In this document: one piece after another, positions 39,983-51,258 of the stretch | Position numbering within the stretch: the stretch's first letter is position 1 | How the letters are laid out: each line of letters opens with the position of its first letter | Source of the DNA: Dimorphilus gyrociliatus | Lineage: Eukaryota > Annelida > Polychaeta > Dinophilidae | DNA: 64,000 nucleotides | Direction of reading: 5' to 3' | Assembly (NCBI GenBank): GCA_904063045.1 | Contig: CAJFCJ010000002.1 | Span: forward strand, 3,653,891 to 3,717,890 | Program-made: the position numbers and the translations under genes | The notes under the pieces: model-generated | Seen by the model: the letters and a program-made list of their open reading frames with translations, nothing else | Databases searched by the model: none | What the model was told of the DNA's origin: nothing

Positions 39983-41261
39983 ATGATTCTGTTTCTCTTC
40001 CTCTTTTTTATGATACTCAACGGAGGAGATGGACAATGTCCTAAAGTTGAATGTAGACCAAAATTTAATTGTTTATGTCCAGATCTCACTTCTCCTCCAG
40101 CCTCTTCCGGTGATCTACGTATCGTCTCAACACCTCAATTTGTGATATTAACATTTCAAGGAAATGTTAATCAACACTCTTACGACAGTCTTTCGGACAT
40201 TTTTACACCGGATAGACAAAATCCAATGAATGTCGGTAGAGTAACACCTACTATATTTGTAGCTGATAAATCCATTACTGGTTTAAAAACTGACTATTGT
40301 ACTGTTGGAAAACTATTCTGGGAAGAAGGATTTGAAATTGCTTCCCACTCAATATCTTATAGAGAACCGCCAAATTGGTGGAGCACTCATGCCGATTATA
40401 CAGACTGGTTTGGAGAAATAGAAGGCCAAAGGAAAAAGCTACAAGAAAAGGCAGATATCCCAAAATCTAATATAACAGGCTGGCGATCACCTTTCTTTGG
40501 CAGTAATCAATTTCAATACGATGTCCTTACAAATCGTCAATATGAATATGATTCTACGATAATCTACACGCCTAAAAAAGAGGAAAGCGGTAAGTGATGG
40601 TTTACATCTATAATACTTTCGTCTATGACTATTATTTATCAAACTCCAAACAGGTAAAACGAAAATAGAGCAATGGCCATTTACTTTGGACTATCCCAAG
40701 GCATGCACTCGATTAAAATGTCCCCTTGAATCACATCCAGGCTTATGGGAATTTCCAGTAACCACTCTTGTAGACGGAGGAGGCGAGAGATGCTCCGTTA
40801 TGAATGAATGTAAAAATAAACCGAAATATAAAGGAGAAGCTTATCGAATGTTAATAGATAATTTTAATTTTGCAAAATTTTCAATGAGAGCTCCAATTAT
40901 TATTGCGTTAACAACTCAATATCTAATAGACTATCCTGATGTTAAAGAAGGAATTAAACAATTCTTGGATGAAGTTTTAGACCAAGAAAACGTTTTTGTA
41001 GTTGATATTCAAAGATTTCTTGCTTATATGAAAAGTCCAATTGGTTTAAGTGGCATTGAAAATATTGATGGTTTACGAGAAAGACCCATAAAGAATTATA
41101 ATTGCAAAATAACTCAGTTAGCTGCACCTGTTGCTGTTTCAGAGAGAAGGCTACTATTTGACTTTTTAAATATTAGTGATGGAGAATTATTTTTATTAAT
41201 CCATACTTTATGTTTAATAGCTATATTTGTTTTAATTAAGTACACTGAAAAGTTGTCATAG
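39983..41261 (+). CDS. Chitin/polysaccharide deacetylase-like protein, probably catalytically inactive
   Basis: Two exons (39983-40589 and 40654-41261, 64-bp intron) encode 404 aa. The ATG at 39983 gives a signal peptide (MILFLFLFFMILNGGDG), followed by a short Cys-rich segment and a carbohydrate esterase family 4 fold. Family landmarks are visible: TPQFVILTF, EIASHSISY, GWRSPFF, YEYDSTIIY and GLWEFPV. The catalytic/metal Asp pair normally following ILTF (TFDDA type) is replaced by Gln-Gly-Asn, and the second His of the H-x3-H metal motif is Tyr. Hydrolysis is therefore unlikely, and a binding or structural role in matrix is possible. A C-terminal hydrophobic segment (LFLLIHTLCLIAIFVLIKY) could anchor it to membrane or direct GPI processing. 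The poly(A) signal begins three bases after the stop. Confidence 0.88.
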
Positions 41262-41263
41262 TC

Positions 41264-41269
41264 AATAAA
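41264..41269 (+). terminator. Poly(A) signal AATAAA, deacetylase-like gene
   Basis: The hexamer lies two bases past the TAG stop, so the 3' UTR may be only a few tens of bases. The next gene starts 187 bases after the stop. Confidence 0.45.
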
Positions 41270-41447
41270 TCAGAAATTCACTTATTTTACTTGTTTTAAT
41301 AAGCAGAGTTATTTTTATACATAATTATATTTCGAAAATTTGATGCAAGTCAAGGCTCATCTGAAGTCAAACGAATTTTAAGTACCAGTTTACGAAATAT
41401 AAGTTCCAATTGAATATATCCTGCAGGACCGGTTGTAAAATTTTACT

Positions 41448-43269
41448 ATGTTTTCATACAATCCTATGTTAAAAGTAATAAAACAGCTACCCAGGCATAT
41501 TAAATACAATAAAAAGTTATACTCGAAGTAAGTTTAGCTATAATAACTTGAAAAAGTACACAATTATCGAAAGTTTACCGAGCGATAACACGTGTCTTCA
41601 GAAATTCGACCCACTGTAAAGTTCTTGGAATTGAGACTAGCTGCGATGACACAGGAATTGGAATAGTTAATGAAGATGGGGTCGTTCTGGGTGAAGGTCT
41701 ATATTCACAAACAAAAACACATGTTAAGTATGTAGTTATTATTTGCATTTTTTTATTTTAATTTTTAAAAATTCTAGTTTTGGTGGAATTATCCCACCTA
41801 TCGCCAGGGATTTACATCTTGAAAACTTTGATAAGGCCTTAAATACCGCTTTGCAATCGGCAAAATTAGAATTTAAGGTAGAAATAATAAAATCCCAATA
41901 GTTAAAGTGTCCAAACACACTTTTATTAATCACCCCTCTTTTAAGGATATAACTCATATTGCAACAACCGTTAAGCCTGGATTAGCACTCTCACTGGAAG
42001 TCGGTTTGAAAAAGACCAGAAATTTAGTTAATATTCATAGGTAACTATATCTTTATATATTTACAATCATGTCTTAAAGTCTAACTAATGTTGGAACCTT
42101 AAAAAGAAAACCTTTCATCCCTATTCATCATATGGAAGCTCATGCTTTAACTGCTAGATTGACTGAAAAGTTAGAAATAAAATATACGTAATATATAAAA
42201 GTGTTTAAATGAAACCTACATTTTTATCTCAGGGTTGACTTTCCATATTTGGTTCTGCTAATAAGTGGAGGCCATTGCCTATTGGCTGTTGCACAGAGTG
42301 TTAACAACTTTCTTTTACTTGGAAAAAGTATTGACAATGCCCCCGGAGACGTTATCGACAAAGTATGGAAAATATTATTTAAACAACCTACTTAATTTAC
42401 TGTACTTGAAAGATTGCTCGACGACTAAAAATTAACGGCATTACCGAATGTGACGGTCTTAATGGAGGCTCAGCCATTGAAAAATTAGCTAAACGTGGAG
42501 ATCCAAAATCGCTTGAACTTGTTCACTCCATGAGTCAATATAGGGATTGTAATTTTTCTTTCGCAGGTGTTCATTCAGTATTCATTAATAGGATAAAAAA
42601 ATACGAAAGAGATTATGGTCAGTTTATAGAATAAAATACATTTAGGACATTGTTAAATTATCGTTAAATATAAACAGATATTAAGGGAGGGCAAATTTTG
42701 CCTAATATATCAGATCTATGTGCAAACTTTCAGTATTCTATACTACACCAGTTTGCGAGAAGACTACAGCGAGCAATTTTATATTGTTTAACTTTAAAGT
42801 TAATTCAGGAAGGTGGAACGGTAGTTGTCTCTGGTGGAGTTGCTTCTAATAAATTCTTTAGAAATGGTATTGACAAAATAAGTAAACATTATGGATTGAA
42901 TACCGTATTTCCACCTACGAAATACTGCACCGATAATGGAGTTATGATTGCATGGTATGTATTTCGCTTCTCATTAATAATATTCATTATTCTAAGCAAA
43001 TAATTAAGCTAAAGAAAGTTGCTATAAGTCAATTTGAATAAGTCATTTTTTATGATTAAAAAAAGGAATGGAGTGGAGAAAGTTAGAGAAAATATCGATA
43101 TATTGAATAATGCCGATGAAGTTGACTTTGAGCCAAAGTTTGTTAATTTTTTTTAAATTTTTTCAAATATTTACAAACTGTTCCTGTTTTTAGAAGTCAC
43201 TTCGGAATAGATGTTAGCAATGATATTAAAAATTACGATATAAAAGTCCCAGGAGTCAAATTTTTGTAG
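41448..43269 (+). CDS. OSGEPL1: Mitochondrial tRNA N6-threonylcarbamoyladenosine transferase (OSGEPL1/Qri7)
   Basis: Ten exons join in phase: 41448-41527, 41602-41727, 41778-41877, 41946-42040, 42107-42187, 42233-42362, 42413-42617, 42678-42954, 43066-43137 and 43194-43269. The 413 aa product matches the human protein in length. It begins with a basic, acid-free mitochondrial-type presequence. Family motifs are VLGIETSCDDT, FGGIIPPIARDLH, TTVKPGLALSLEVG, the metal-binding IPIHHMEAHAL, LLISGGHC, DCNFSFAGVH-type and VSGGVASN. It transfers the threonylcarbamoyl group to A37 of ANN-decoding mitochondrial tRNAs. Nine introns are 45-111 bp. It converges with the mTERF4-like gene. Confidence 0.94.
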
Positions 43270-43310
43270 GAGTTTAAATACAATTTACTGTATTTTTTGT
43301 ACATATAAGA

Positions 43311-43316
43311 AATAAA
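43311..43316 (+). terminator. Poly(A) signal AATAAA, OSGEPL1
   Basis: The hexamer is 42 bases after the stop codon, within the 365-base convergent spacer to the mTERF4-like gene. Confidence 0.5.
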
Positions 43317-43634
43317 GTCAAAATGATCAGATTACTTTTATCATTGTGCATTTCTTTTTAGGTAAAAAGCTTTAAAGTGTTGTGTCAATTTCAACACCAG
43401 AGAGTCTTTAAGAACCTTGAATATTTACAATCCAATCTTTCCTAGCGGACAGATTTTAACAATGGCTATTCAATTCACACAACTAATGTGTAATTTTTCA
43501 AGATAAATCTCATTTGAGAGCCAGCAGATTATCTTTATGCTACGACGTTGTCGTGATTGTCAAATATCCAATCGCGAGATTTAGAAAGTAGTCGTGATAG
43601 CTATACAGTAGAAATACTTTCTTTTAGATCCTGC

Positions 43635-44618
43635 TTAAACATTATTTTCCTGCTCTTCATCTTGTATATCTTCGTTGTCCATAGCCATTTTATTCCGTAA
43701 ATCAGATTCAACCTTAACAATCTGCTCGAATGCCTTAATCTCTCTTACGCTGAGCCCAGACAACAACGCAAATTCATATTCACTACAGCATAAAATTTTT
43801 TTTAACGAAGGCTGATCTGAAATACCTTTACTTTGCTTTCCTGGCTTCTGCCAAACTCCCGATCGAATTAGCAATAAATGTCTAAATTTTATATGCATCA
43901 ACGAATGTCTGAACAATTCTGCTTGAACAATTTGCTTCTGATCAAAGTTCATCTCAAATAGAATATAGTCAATCTTTTCTACAATTGATTCCCAATCATC
44001 AAAGAGAATTTGAGGACAAGATCGTGTCAAGCTTCTAATATGATTTTTCTTGAAATATTTTAAAAGATTGCTAAATCGTAATTCAAGATCTTCAGCCTTT
44101 AGGTCTATCAGTTCAGGAGTGTCAACAATGACAGACGGAATCATAAAATCTTTAAAGTCAAATTTTAACCTCAAAATGTTAATTGTTTTAATAATATTTT
44201 CCTTTTTTCCCTCCAGAAGTTCAGGGAAATTAATCAACATTTTCAAGATAAGGTCATCACGAAAACCATACGACGAAAGGAAGTTAATAGCATCTCTCAA
44301 AGATGATGAATTATGTTGAAAAATATGTAAACCATTCATGAAATAGTCAATACAAAAGTCTTCTTTAAGTCCATTTTGACAAAGAATACTCGTTATAGTT
44401 CGTAAATAATCTTGATTTAGAAACTTTATCTTATTTCTTAGTTCACTATTCATTTTAGCTAATACTTTGTCGGTTTCAGTTTTTTTGAGGTTGTTAGTCT
44501 CATTTGTAAACTTTTGACTTGATAAATGGAGGTTGCAAGGAGAGTTTCTATTATACTTTAGGTGAGATAAACGTGTGAGTAAACAATTTCTACTAAATCG
44601 TATTAGAATCCTATGCAT
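43635..44618 (-). CDS. MTERF4: Mitochondrial transcription termination factor family, mTERF4-like
   Basis: A single uninterrupted exon encodes 327 aa starting at ATG 44616-44618. The N-terminus is basic and Ser/Arg/Asn-rich, as in mitochondrial presequences. The body shows alpha-helical mTERF repeats with the typical proline-containing segments (NFPELLEGK, DTPELIDLK, SCPQILFDD). The C-terminal part (FRHLLLIRSGVWQKPGK, then LLSGLSVREIKAFEQIVKVE) resembles MTERF4, and the tail is acidic (NEDIQDEEQE), a feature of vertebrate MTERF4. That protein pairs with the rRNA methyltransferase NSUN4 for mitoribosome assembly. The family assignment is firm; the subtype is likely. Confidence 0.82.
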   Translation of the reverse strand: MHRILIRFSRNCLLTRLSHLKYNRNSPCNLHLSSQKFTNETNNLKKTETDKVLAKMNSELRNKIKFLNQDYLRTITSILCQNGLKEDFCIDYFMNGLHIFQHNSSSLRDAINFLSSYGFRDDLILKMLINFPELLEGKKENIIKTINILRLKFDFKDFMIPSVIVDTPELIDLKAEDLELRFSNLLKYFKKNHIRSLTRSCPQILFDDWESIVEKIDYILFEMNFDQKQIVQAELFRHSLMHIKFRHLLLIRSGVWQKPGKQSKGISDQPSLKKILCCSEYEFALLSGLSVREIKAFEQIVKVESDLRNKMAMDNEDIQDEEQENNV

Positions 44619-45441
44619 TTTGGCAAGAAATTTATCAAATTTCTCAACTCAAAATAAACTCTTGTAGCGATAATGCAATTTCACGTGCGATAGTAATATT
44701 TTGTCAACTGATACCAGTTATCTCTATAAATAAGATCAATTTTGAAAAAGAAAAAGTTACAAAATTTCCTGGAAAATAAAATTCTCTTGGCTTAAAAGAC
44801 AAAAAATGTCTTCTTTGTGTCAAATTTTTTTCTACCCACTCTCTATCTTTCAAACTCTAAATAGCAATGAACACATGCATTCTTTCTTTAGTACTATAAA
44901 AAAAGTATTATTGTTTGCATCCTTTATGTCAACTTCTATACAAAGTTGGCAAAAAGCTCTCTTTCATTTGCCTAAGTATATTGAAATTTTTAAGAATTGA
45001 CATAGGAATAATTTTACCAAATTTACCATATCTTTTAAGAGCATGGCAAAAATCTTATAGAAAAAGTTATTTCTTTTAGGACATAAAAAAGAGAAATAAA
45101 ATAAGATAAATAAAGTAGGAATATACATTATATGTTTACAAATATACTTTTCATTTAATGTTTTAGCGTAAGTGTTAATGAATGTTTCACATCTGATATG
45201 TTCAAAGGTAGGCTATATGCACTTATCGGGCAATAGAACTTTAATCACGTGATTAATAGTAAACTTTCAGATTCTTGTTGCGATACAGTGGAGTAATGGC
45301 GAGCGCTCCGAGTAATACGCCGCCATTTTTTATTTGTTTAAAAGCTAACTCTGAATACGAATTGTAAGGGGCGTCCGAAAATATGAAAAGAGGCTAATAA
45401 CAGACTGATATATTTGCCTTTTTTTTTACGAAATCCGGAAA
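44619..45441. other. Divergent promoter region between mTERF4-like and Hook
   Basis: This 820-base region serves two genes transcribed away from each other. A GCCGCCATTTT element (45319-45329), the reverse of the YY1-type AAAATGGCGGC motif, lies 110 bases before the Hook ATG. A 23-codon open frame (45296-45367) overlaps it and could act as an upstream ORF. A 64-codon ORF at 44806-45000 looks fortuitous. Confidence 0.45.
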
Positions 45442-48400
45442 ATGGCTGAAGAAAATCGCATGTGCAACAGTTTGTTAACTTGGGTAAGCGATCAAATCAA
45501 TTCTAGATATAACAATAGTATTTTAATAGTTATTCTAAGCCAAAAACGATGGAACATTTTCCGTTTTTGTAATAATATTTGGATTTTTTCGTAAGCTGCA
45601 AGGTATCGCTTACATATTGTAAGCAAATACGTAATATTTAATAGTGACGAAACTTAATGATTAGGACGTTAAGTCTGCTTGCAAACGAAACAAATATTGT
45701 AATCAGAATTATTAACTTTATTCAAACTAGAAATGACAAAAAAACTAATCTATTAATGATATCGCTATAGCAGTCTCAACAAACTTTTTGTTTATAAAGG
45801 CTGCCAATTAGTTAGTTAAATTTGTATAAGATATTTACCCAAGCGATTCATCATTTAAAAATGTTACTTTCATACCCAAAATATTAACAGATGAAAACGT
45901 TTAACGTTCGCCAATGTGATTCTATTGAAGAACTAACAAATGGAGTCGCAATGTCACAAGCTCTTTATCAAATGTAAGTACTTTTTTTGTCACAGTTTTG
46001 AATGTTCTAATATAATTTTTAAAACTTGAAGCGCCCCTGAATTCTTTAACCATGCATGGCTCTCCAAAATCAAACCTGATGCAACTAACTGGGGCCTGAG
46101 AGCTAACAATCTTAGAAAAGTCTATCAAGGAATTAAAGATTATTTTGAGGTAAATATAACTGACTTATATCAACAATTTTTAGTAAATACTACTGTCTCA
46201 TTCCCAGATGAATGACGATGACATGAACAGCACCGGAGATATAGATGTTAATTCTCTTGGTAAGAGGATCAAATTGCTTTTAACAATATGTTTTGTTCTA
46301 ATTTAATGCGTATTATTTTAACGATTATTAACAATTTGTGTATATGTTTTCAGCTAAGGAATGTAATGTTGAATCTTTGATTGGATTTTTGCAATTGATT
46401 TTATACTGTGCAGTAAACTGCGATCAGAAGGAAGAGTATGTAGGTAGAATAATGAAATTGGAGGAAAATGTGCAGCATGATGTCATGAAAGCATTGCAAG
46501 ATGTTAGTAAAACAGTTGCTTGAAGCTAACAGAACAGAAATAATATTTATGTTTTCGCAGTTAAATGCCAAGGCTGAAGCAGCAAAACCACAAGATGCTG
46601 ATTCTAATGACAAAATAAAAAAAGAAATTGAATATTTAAAGTCACGTCTGGCGGAGTATGAAACAAAATGCAGAAAACTTGATACTCAAGTAAATCAATA
46701 TTTTTACAAAAAGCATTTAATTCTCATTCTGTGAAATCCAGGTAACAGAACTGCAGGAAGATAAACGTAGTTTAGAAGATGAGTTGTCAAGTGTTAAGGA
46801 TAGATTCAACAAAACCCCTAATTGGGAGGATCCTTCGTAAGTTTTTATAAAATATATTCTTTATTTTGTCACATGTTCTTTTTTAACATTACATATATAG
46901 GAGTCCAGCCAATATGAAAATTAGGACTCTGCAGAATCAAGTAGAAAAATTAGAGGAAGATGCTTTCAAATTCGAAATGCAGAGAGACGAATTTAAAACA
47001 AAAAGTGAAACCCTAGAGAAGCAATTGAGTGAGAAAGTTGAAAAACTAAATATCTTGACTGATGAAACTTTACGAATGAAAGACGAATTAGATATCTTAA
47101 GAAATAATCAGCATAAAATGGTTTGTCGTTAGACTTTAATGTATTTTTCAGACTCTTATTGTCTGGCTTTCTTTATAGGCCAAGTATGAAGCATCCATTG
47201 AAAGCTACAAGAATAAATTAAGTAGGTCGAAAGATAATTTTGTTCATTCTTATTTAACAGTTGCAAATTTTCAGAGGAATTAAGCGATTTAAAGAATCAG
47301 AATAAGGAATTAGAAGAAAAGAATGCTGATTATATGGAAAATAGCTTAGAATTGGAGAATGTTAGTATATCCTTCAACTACTAATATTGTTCTCTTTTAA
47401 TTTAAATATCTCTATAGGAGTTGCGAAAAGCTCAAAGTTATAAGAATCAGCTTGAAGGATATAAAACTCAGGTTCATGACATTCAAACAAAAATAATAGA
47501 CGAAACAAAACGAGCTGATAAGGCTGAATTTGAATTAAAAAGAGTATCTGAAAGAATAAACTTAGTTTCTAATGAAAGAGATGTATGTATATGTTTATAA
47601 TTACAAAATACTGAAGAATCACTCTATTCTTATATCCTTTAGCGTCTTAAATCAGAAAGAGATTCACTAAAGGAAACAATTGAAGAACTGAACTGTGCTC
47701 AAGTACAACAAAGTATGTCAACTTGTTATACAACGCTTACTTATACGTGCTTTACGTATACTATCGTACTAATATACTTCATTCTCTTTTATTCTATACT
47801 GCACGCTTTAGTGTTTCTTTCATTTCTTTTTCCTATAATTTGCAGCTGTCTTGTCTCAAAATCCCCCACCAGATAATTTAAGTCACATATCACAAATATC
47901 CAACTCTGATTCTTTCTGTCATGGTTTGTAGTATTAGTTTTACTTACTATTAGTCAACTAAAAAGGCCATTATTGAGCTTTAACAGAAAAAACCATTACT
48001 GCCTGTTTTATAATTAAGGATAACAAATTTTGCTTATTAACATAGGCCTCTATTTGCTCGCTGTAGTTGCTTTTTTTTTTTATTTCTATTATATGTATAT
48101 CTTATGAGGCAAAATTTCAATTTAACAGATTCTGGGAATCAAGACTCTATTATGGATCCAAATTCAGATTTACCTTTGGTTGGTTTACCATTAGCAATTA
48201 AGTAAGTGTAATACAACTTGTTTTGCGTTAAATAGAAACAATGTTCTCTGCTGCGACATAATTTTCAATTAAAAGAGCCTTTACTAGGATCTAATTTAAA
48301 CATAGTACAGCCTATTCTTCAAACTTTATCTAAGACGCCAAGTCTATTATTGTTAAGTCTAGACGAAATATGTTGTCAACGACACCATGTAAGAACCCTT

Positions 48401-49622
48401 TGACGATAAATATATAAGCACACTAGTATATAATGTATATATAATTATTTCAACCATCTCGAAACTAGAAAATTTTCTTCAGCTTTTGACAAATGTAATG
48501 AAAAGTTCAATATTATATATTCTAGTTCGTAAAATTATTTTTTGAATTAAATAATGCAGGGATTTCTACGTGTTTGACAAGTCATTTTTTATTTCAGAGA
48601 GCGCCTGCGTCGGCTTGAGCAGGAGAATAAAATGCTAAAAGTAAGCGTAAAAGAAGGCGAAGAGAAAGAGCTTATCGCCTCCCAGTTAGAAGATGCAAAT
48701 AAACGCGTTAATGAATTAGAGAATGATGTCAGAACAGCAAATAAAACAATATGTGAGTTGCAATGTGAAGTGAATGATATGAAATATGCTCAGGAGAGAG
48801 AAACAACACATAGTGATAAAGATTTCTCTGTTTTGAAAAACGAGCTTAAATCAGAAAGAACCAAGTATGCTTCTCTTATAACATATTACGCAACATTCTT
48901 AATAATAATTTATTTCCAGGAACAAAGATTTAAATGAAAAAATTACTGAACTTCAATCTAAAATAGAGGAAAGAGAAAGCGAAGTGACTGCTAAACCAGA
49001 GGAAGTTCAAAGCCTTAAAGATGTTGTTCAAGACCAGCAGGCCCAAATACAAAGTATGGAAAGTCGATATCAAATGTATCTGGAAAAGTGTAGAAATGTT
49101 AGTTACGCTCTCTTATTATTTTTTTTTATCATATAAGTTGCTTTTTTCTTTTTAGTACATCATACAAATCGATGGAAAAAATAGGCCACAGAACAACGAA
49201 GTTGCTTTACTAAAAAAGCAACTTGAAGAAAAGAATAAACTTATTGAATTTATTGAGGTATTTCATATAAATTTTTGATTAGATAATATTTCAGAAATCT
49301 TTAATTTTTTAAAATATACAGAAGGGAAATGAGAAAAATAGAGAAGTAAGGGAATTCGAGGAAAAAGCAGTAGCCAGTGCATGGTATAATTTGGTAATAC
49401 AATCTTATTAAATTCTCGTAAATCATTAAAAAAAATTATCTTATTGTAGCATAGTCATATGTAATATTTGTTAAATACTATCTTTTTAAACAGTCATTGC
49501 AGCTTCACAAAGAAACTGCAACAGAGCGCTTATCTAATGCAGTAATAGGACAATCATTTCTGGCTCGTCAACGAAATACTTGCACCAGAAAATCTCTCCA
49601 GTCTTTGCAGAACCCCAGATAA
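45442..49622 (+). CDS. HOOK: Hook family dynein adaptor (microtubule-linking coiled-coil protein)
   Basis: I assembled 19 exons encoding 716 aa, close to human HOOK proteins. They are 45442-45483, 45891-45973, 46032-46149, 46208-46259, 46354-46502, 46561-46689, 46742-46836, 46901-47120, 47179-47221, 47275-47360, 47418-47582, 47643-47712, 47846-47923, 48129-48201, 48598-48864, 48920-49097, 49156-49257, 49322-49393 and 49494-49622. The N-terminal Hook (CH-like) domain covers about residues 1-148, starting MAEENRMCNSLLTW and ending LEENVQHDVMKALQD. A long coiled coil follows (ESYKNKL, RDSLKETIEELNCAQVQQ, ERLRRLEQENKMLK, RYQMYLEKCRN). The C-terminal segment VASAWYNLSLQLHKE and FLARQRN is the conserved end that links to FTS/FHIP and cargo. 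Hook proteins activate dynein/dynactin for endosome transport. Most introns are 52-64 bp. Confidence 0.95.
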
Positions 49623-50118
49623 AACAATAAACCATGACATTTCTGAAGATTTTGATTATTTTTGATTGTTTTAACGTTGAGTGATTTTAATGCAGTGTTA
49701 TACTATGGTTAACCGGAGTGTATTCTTGTAGCTATTACAATCGACTAGTCATGCCATTTTTATATTTATTAAATATCGTTCGTTTCAAAATCTACTCTTG
49801 TTTATTATTACACCTGAAAAAATGACAAGTAAAGCTACTGTTTTTAATTGAAATTTAAAATAATATAAGTTCTCACTCAAGTTATTCTGTGTATGATTTC
49901 ATATTTTTTCTAGTCATTATTAAGAGAAATTTCCAAAAAGACAAAAAAATTATTTTAAAATAGAAAATACTTTGTTGGAATTAAAACGCTTCGTAAGCTA
50001 CAGGTAACACTTTGCGAGATGAAACTTTCTAGGCTTAAAATATCTTGGACATGATAAATGATTAGAACACTTTTTACGAAGACGACGTCGCAACCGGACT
50101 CGGAAATTCGAATCGAAA
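49623..50118. other. Spacer between Hook and SRP19
   Basis: About 500 bases hold the Hook 3' end (AATAAA at 49626-49631, four bases after the stop) and the SRP19 promoter. No ORF of note. Confidence 0.5.
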
Positions 50119-50126
50119 ATGGCGGC
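50116..50126 (+). promoter_or_regulatory. YY1-type motif AAAATGGCGGC at the SRP19 start codon
   Basis: The motif spans the initiator ATG, a placement known for YY1-type elements at housekeeping and translation-related genes in animals. It could equally be just a good Kozak context followed by an Ala run. Confidence 0.3.
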
Positions 50127-50826
50127 CGCTGCCTCACCAGAGCATGTTTTTTTCAGCCCAACGTGCACACATGCTGATCGACAAAGGTAGTTTCTTAACC
50201 AACTCTATTTATATAAATTTAATCGTCTTAAGTCTATAAGTTTAAGCGTTGTCTATAAATTTAACATCACAACAGATGGATTTGCATTTATCCAACGTAC
50301 ATAAACTCAAAGAGAACGTTGGCAGAAGGCAGGAAAATCAGTAAAGATAAATGTGTAGACAACCCTCTGTATTCAGAAATCAAAGATGTCTGTTCAACAT
50401 TAGGTAAGAAAATTAATTATTCCTAAAAAAAAATGTTTTTCAAGAAAATTCCACAAGATCTCAGTGAAATTGATCACTTTCATTGGTAAATCATTAATAC
50501 TCCCAAATTATAACCTATCACTCATCACTATACAATTAAACATATAAAATTAATAAATATTATTTCTAGGCCTGCCAATGGGAGTGGAAAATAAGGTCCA
50601 TCCAAGAGAGAGAGATGTTAAAGATCCAAAATTTATCGGACGAATTCGAGTTCAACTAAAAAATAACGATGGAACTCCGCTAAAAGAAGAGTTCAAAACT
50701 AGAGAAGATTTATATTTATATGTAGCCAGCAAAATTCCTCTCTTGAAAGGTAGAGCCTCAGGATCATCTCAAAATCAACAAGCTCAACCTAGTAATAAGA
50801 AAAATAAAAATAAAAAAAAGAAATAA
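50119..50826 (+). CDS. SRP19: Signal recognition particle 19 kDa subunit
   Basis: Three exons (50119-50186, 50276-50403, 50570-50826) join in phase to give 150 aa, close to the human 144. The protein starts MAAAASPEHVFFSP, then WICIYPTYINSKRTLAEGRK, the hallmark SRP19 segment that contacts SRP RNA helices 6 and 8. VDNPLYSEIKDVCSTLGLP and FIGRIRVQLKNNDG follow, and the tail ends in a Lys/Asn run. SRP19 binds SRP RNA first and primes loading of SRP54 for cotranslational targeting to the ER. A poly(A) hexamer overlaps the stop codon. Confidence 0.96.
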
Positions 50827-50827
50827 A
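50822..50827 (+). terminator. Poly(A) signal overlapping the SRP19 stop
   Basis: AATAAA spans the TAA stop (50824-50826). Further hexamers occur at 50833 and 50874, and these are likelier to be used. Confidence 0.3.
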
Positions 50828-51258
50828 GAAAGAATAAAGAAAATTCTTACAAATTGTTAGACTTTACTGATAAAATAAAAGTGTAACACTATTGAAATAT
50901 TAAATATATGTATGGCAATTATTTTTTGACAAATATAAAGAATATAAACTATTGCTTGATTCAAGAATTCCATAAAGTTATTAAAGTTAAAAGACCCAAG
51001 ATTTGTTTTGGTTATTACTAAAATATGTACAACACTGATTAGAAATATATATGTAGCTTTCAATAATTATCTTAGCAAATAAATACGTTATTTCTGTGTT
51101 TTATTAATAATGACTATTTAATATCAACAAATTTATTACCAGTGTAATAAAGTATCTTGTTTTTCTTATTTTCGGTTTCAGACATATTTTAGCATAACCG
51201 TTTTGCAGTCTACACCGGCAGCCGCTTATTCTTACACATCTTCTTGAAAATTGTAGCT

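Noticed and set aside
44806..45000. 64-codon ORF between mTERF4-like and Hook
   Set aside because: It is hydrophobic and low in information, with no splice or family support, and sits in a divergent promoter.
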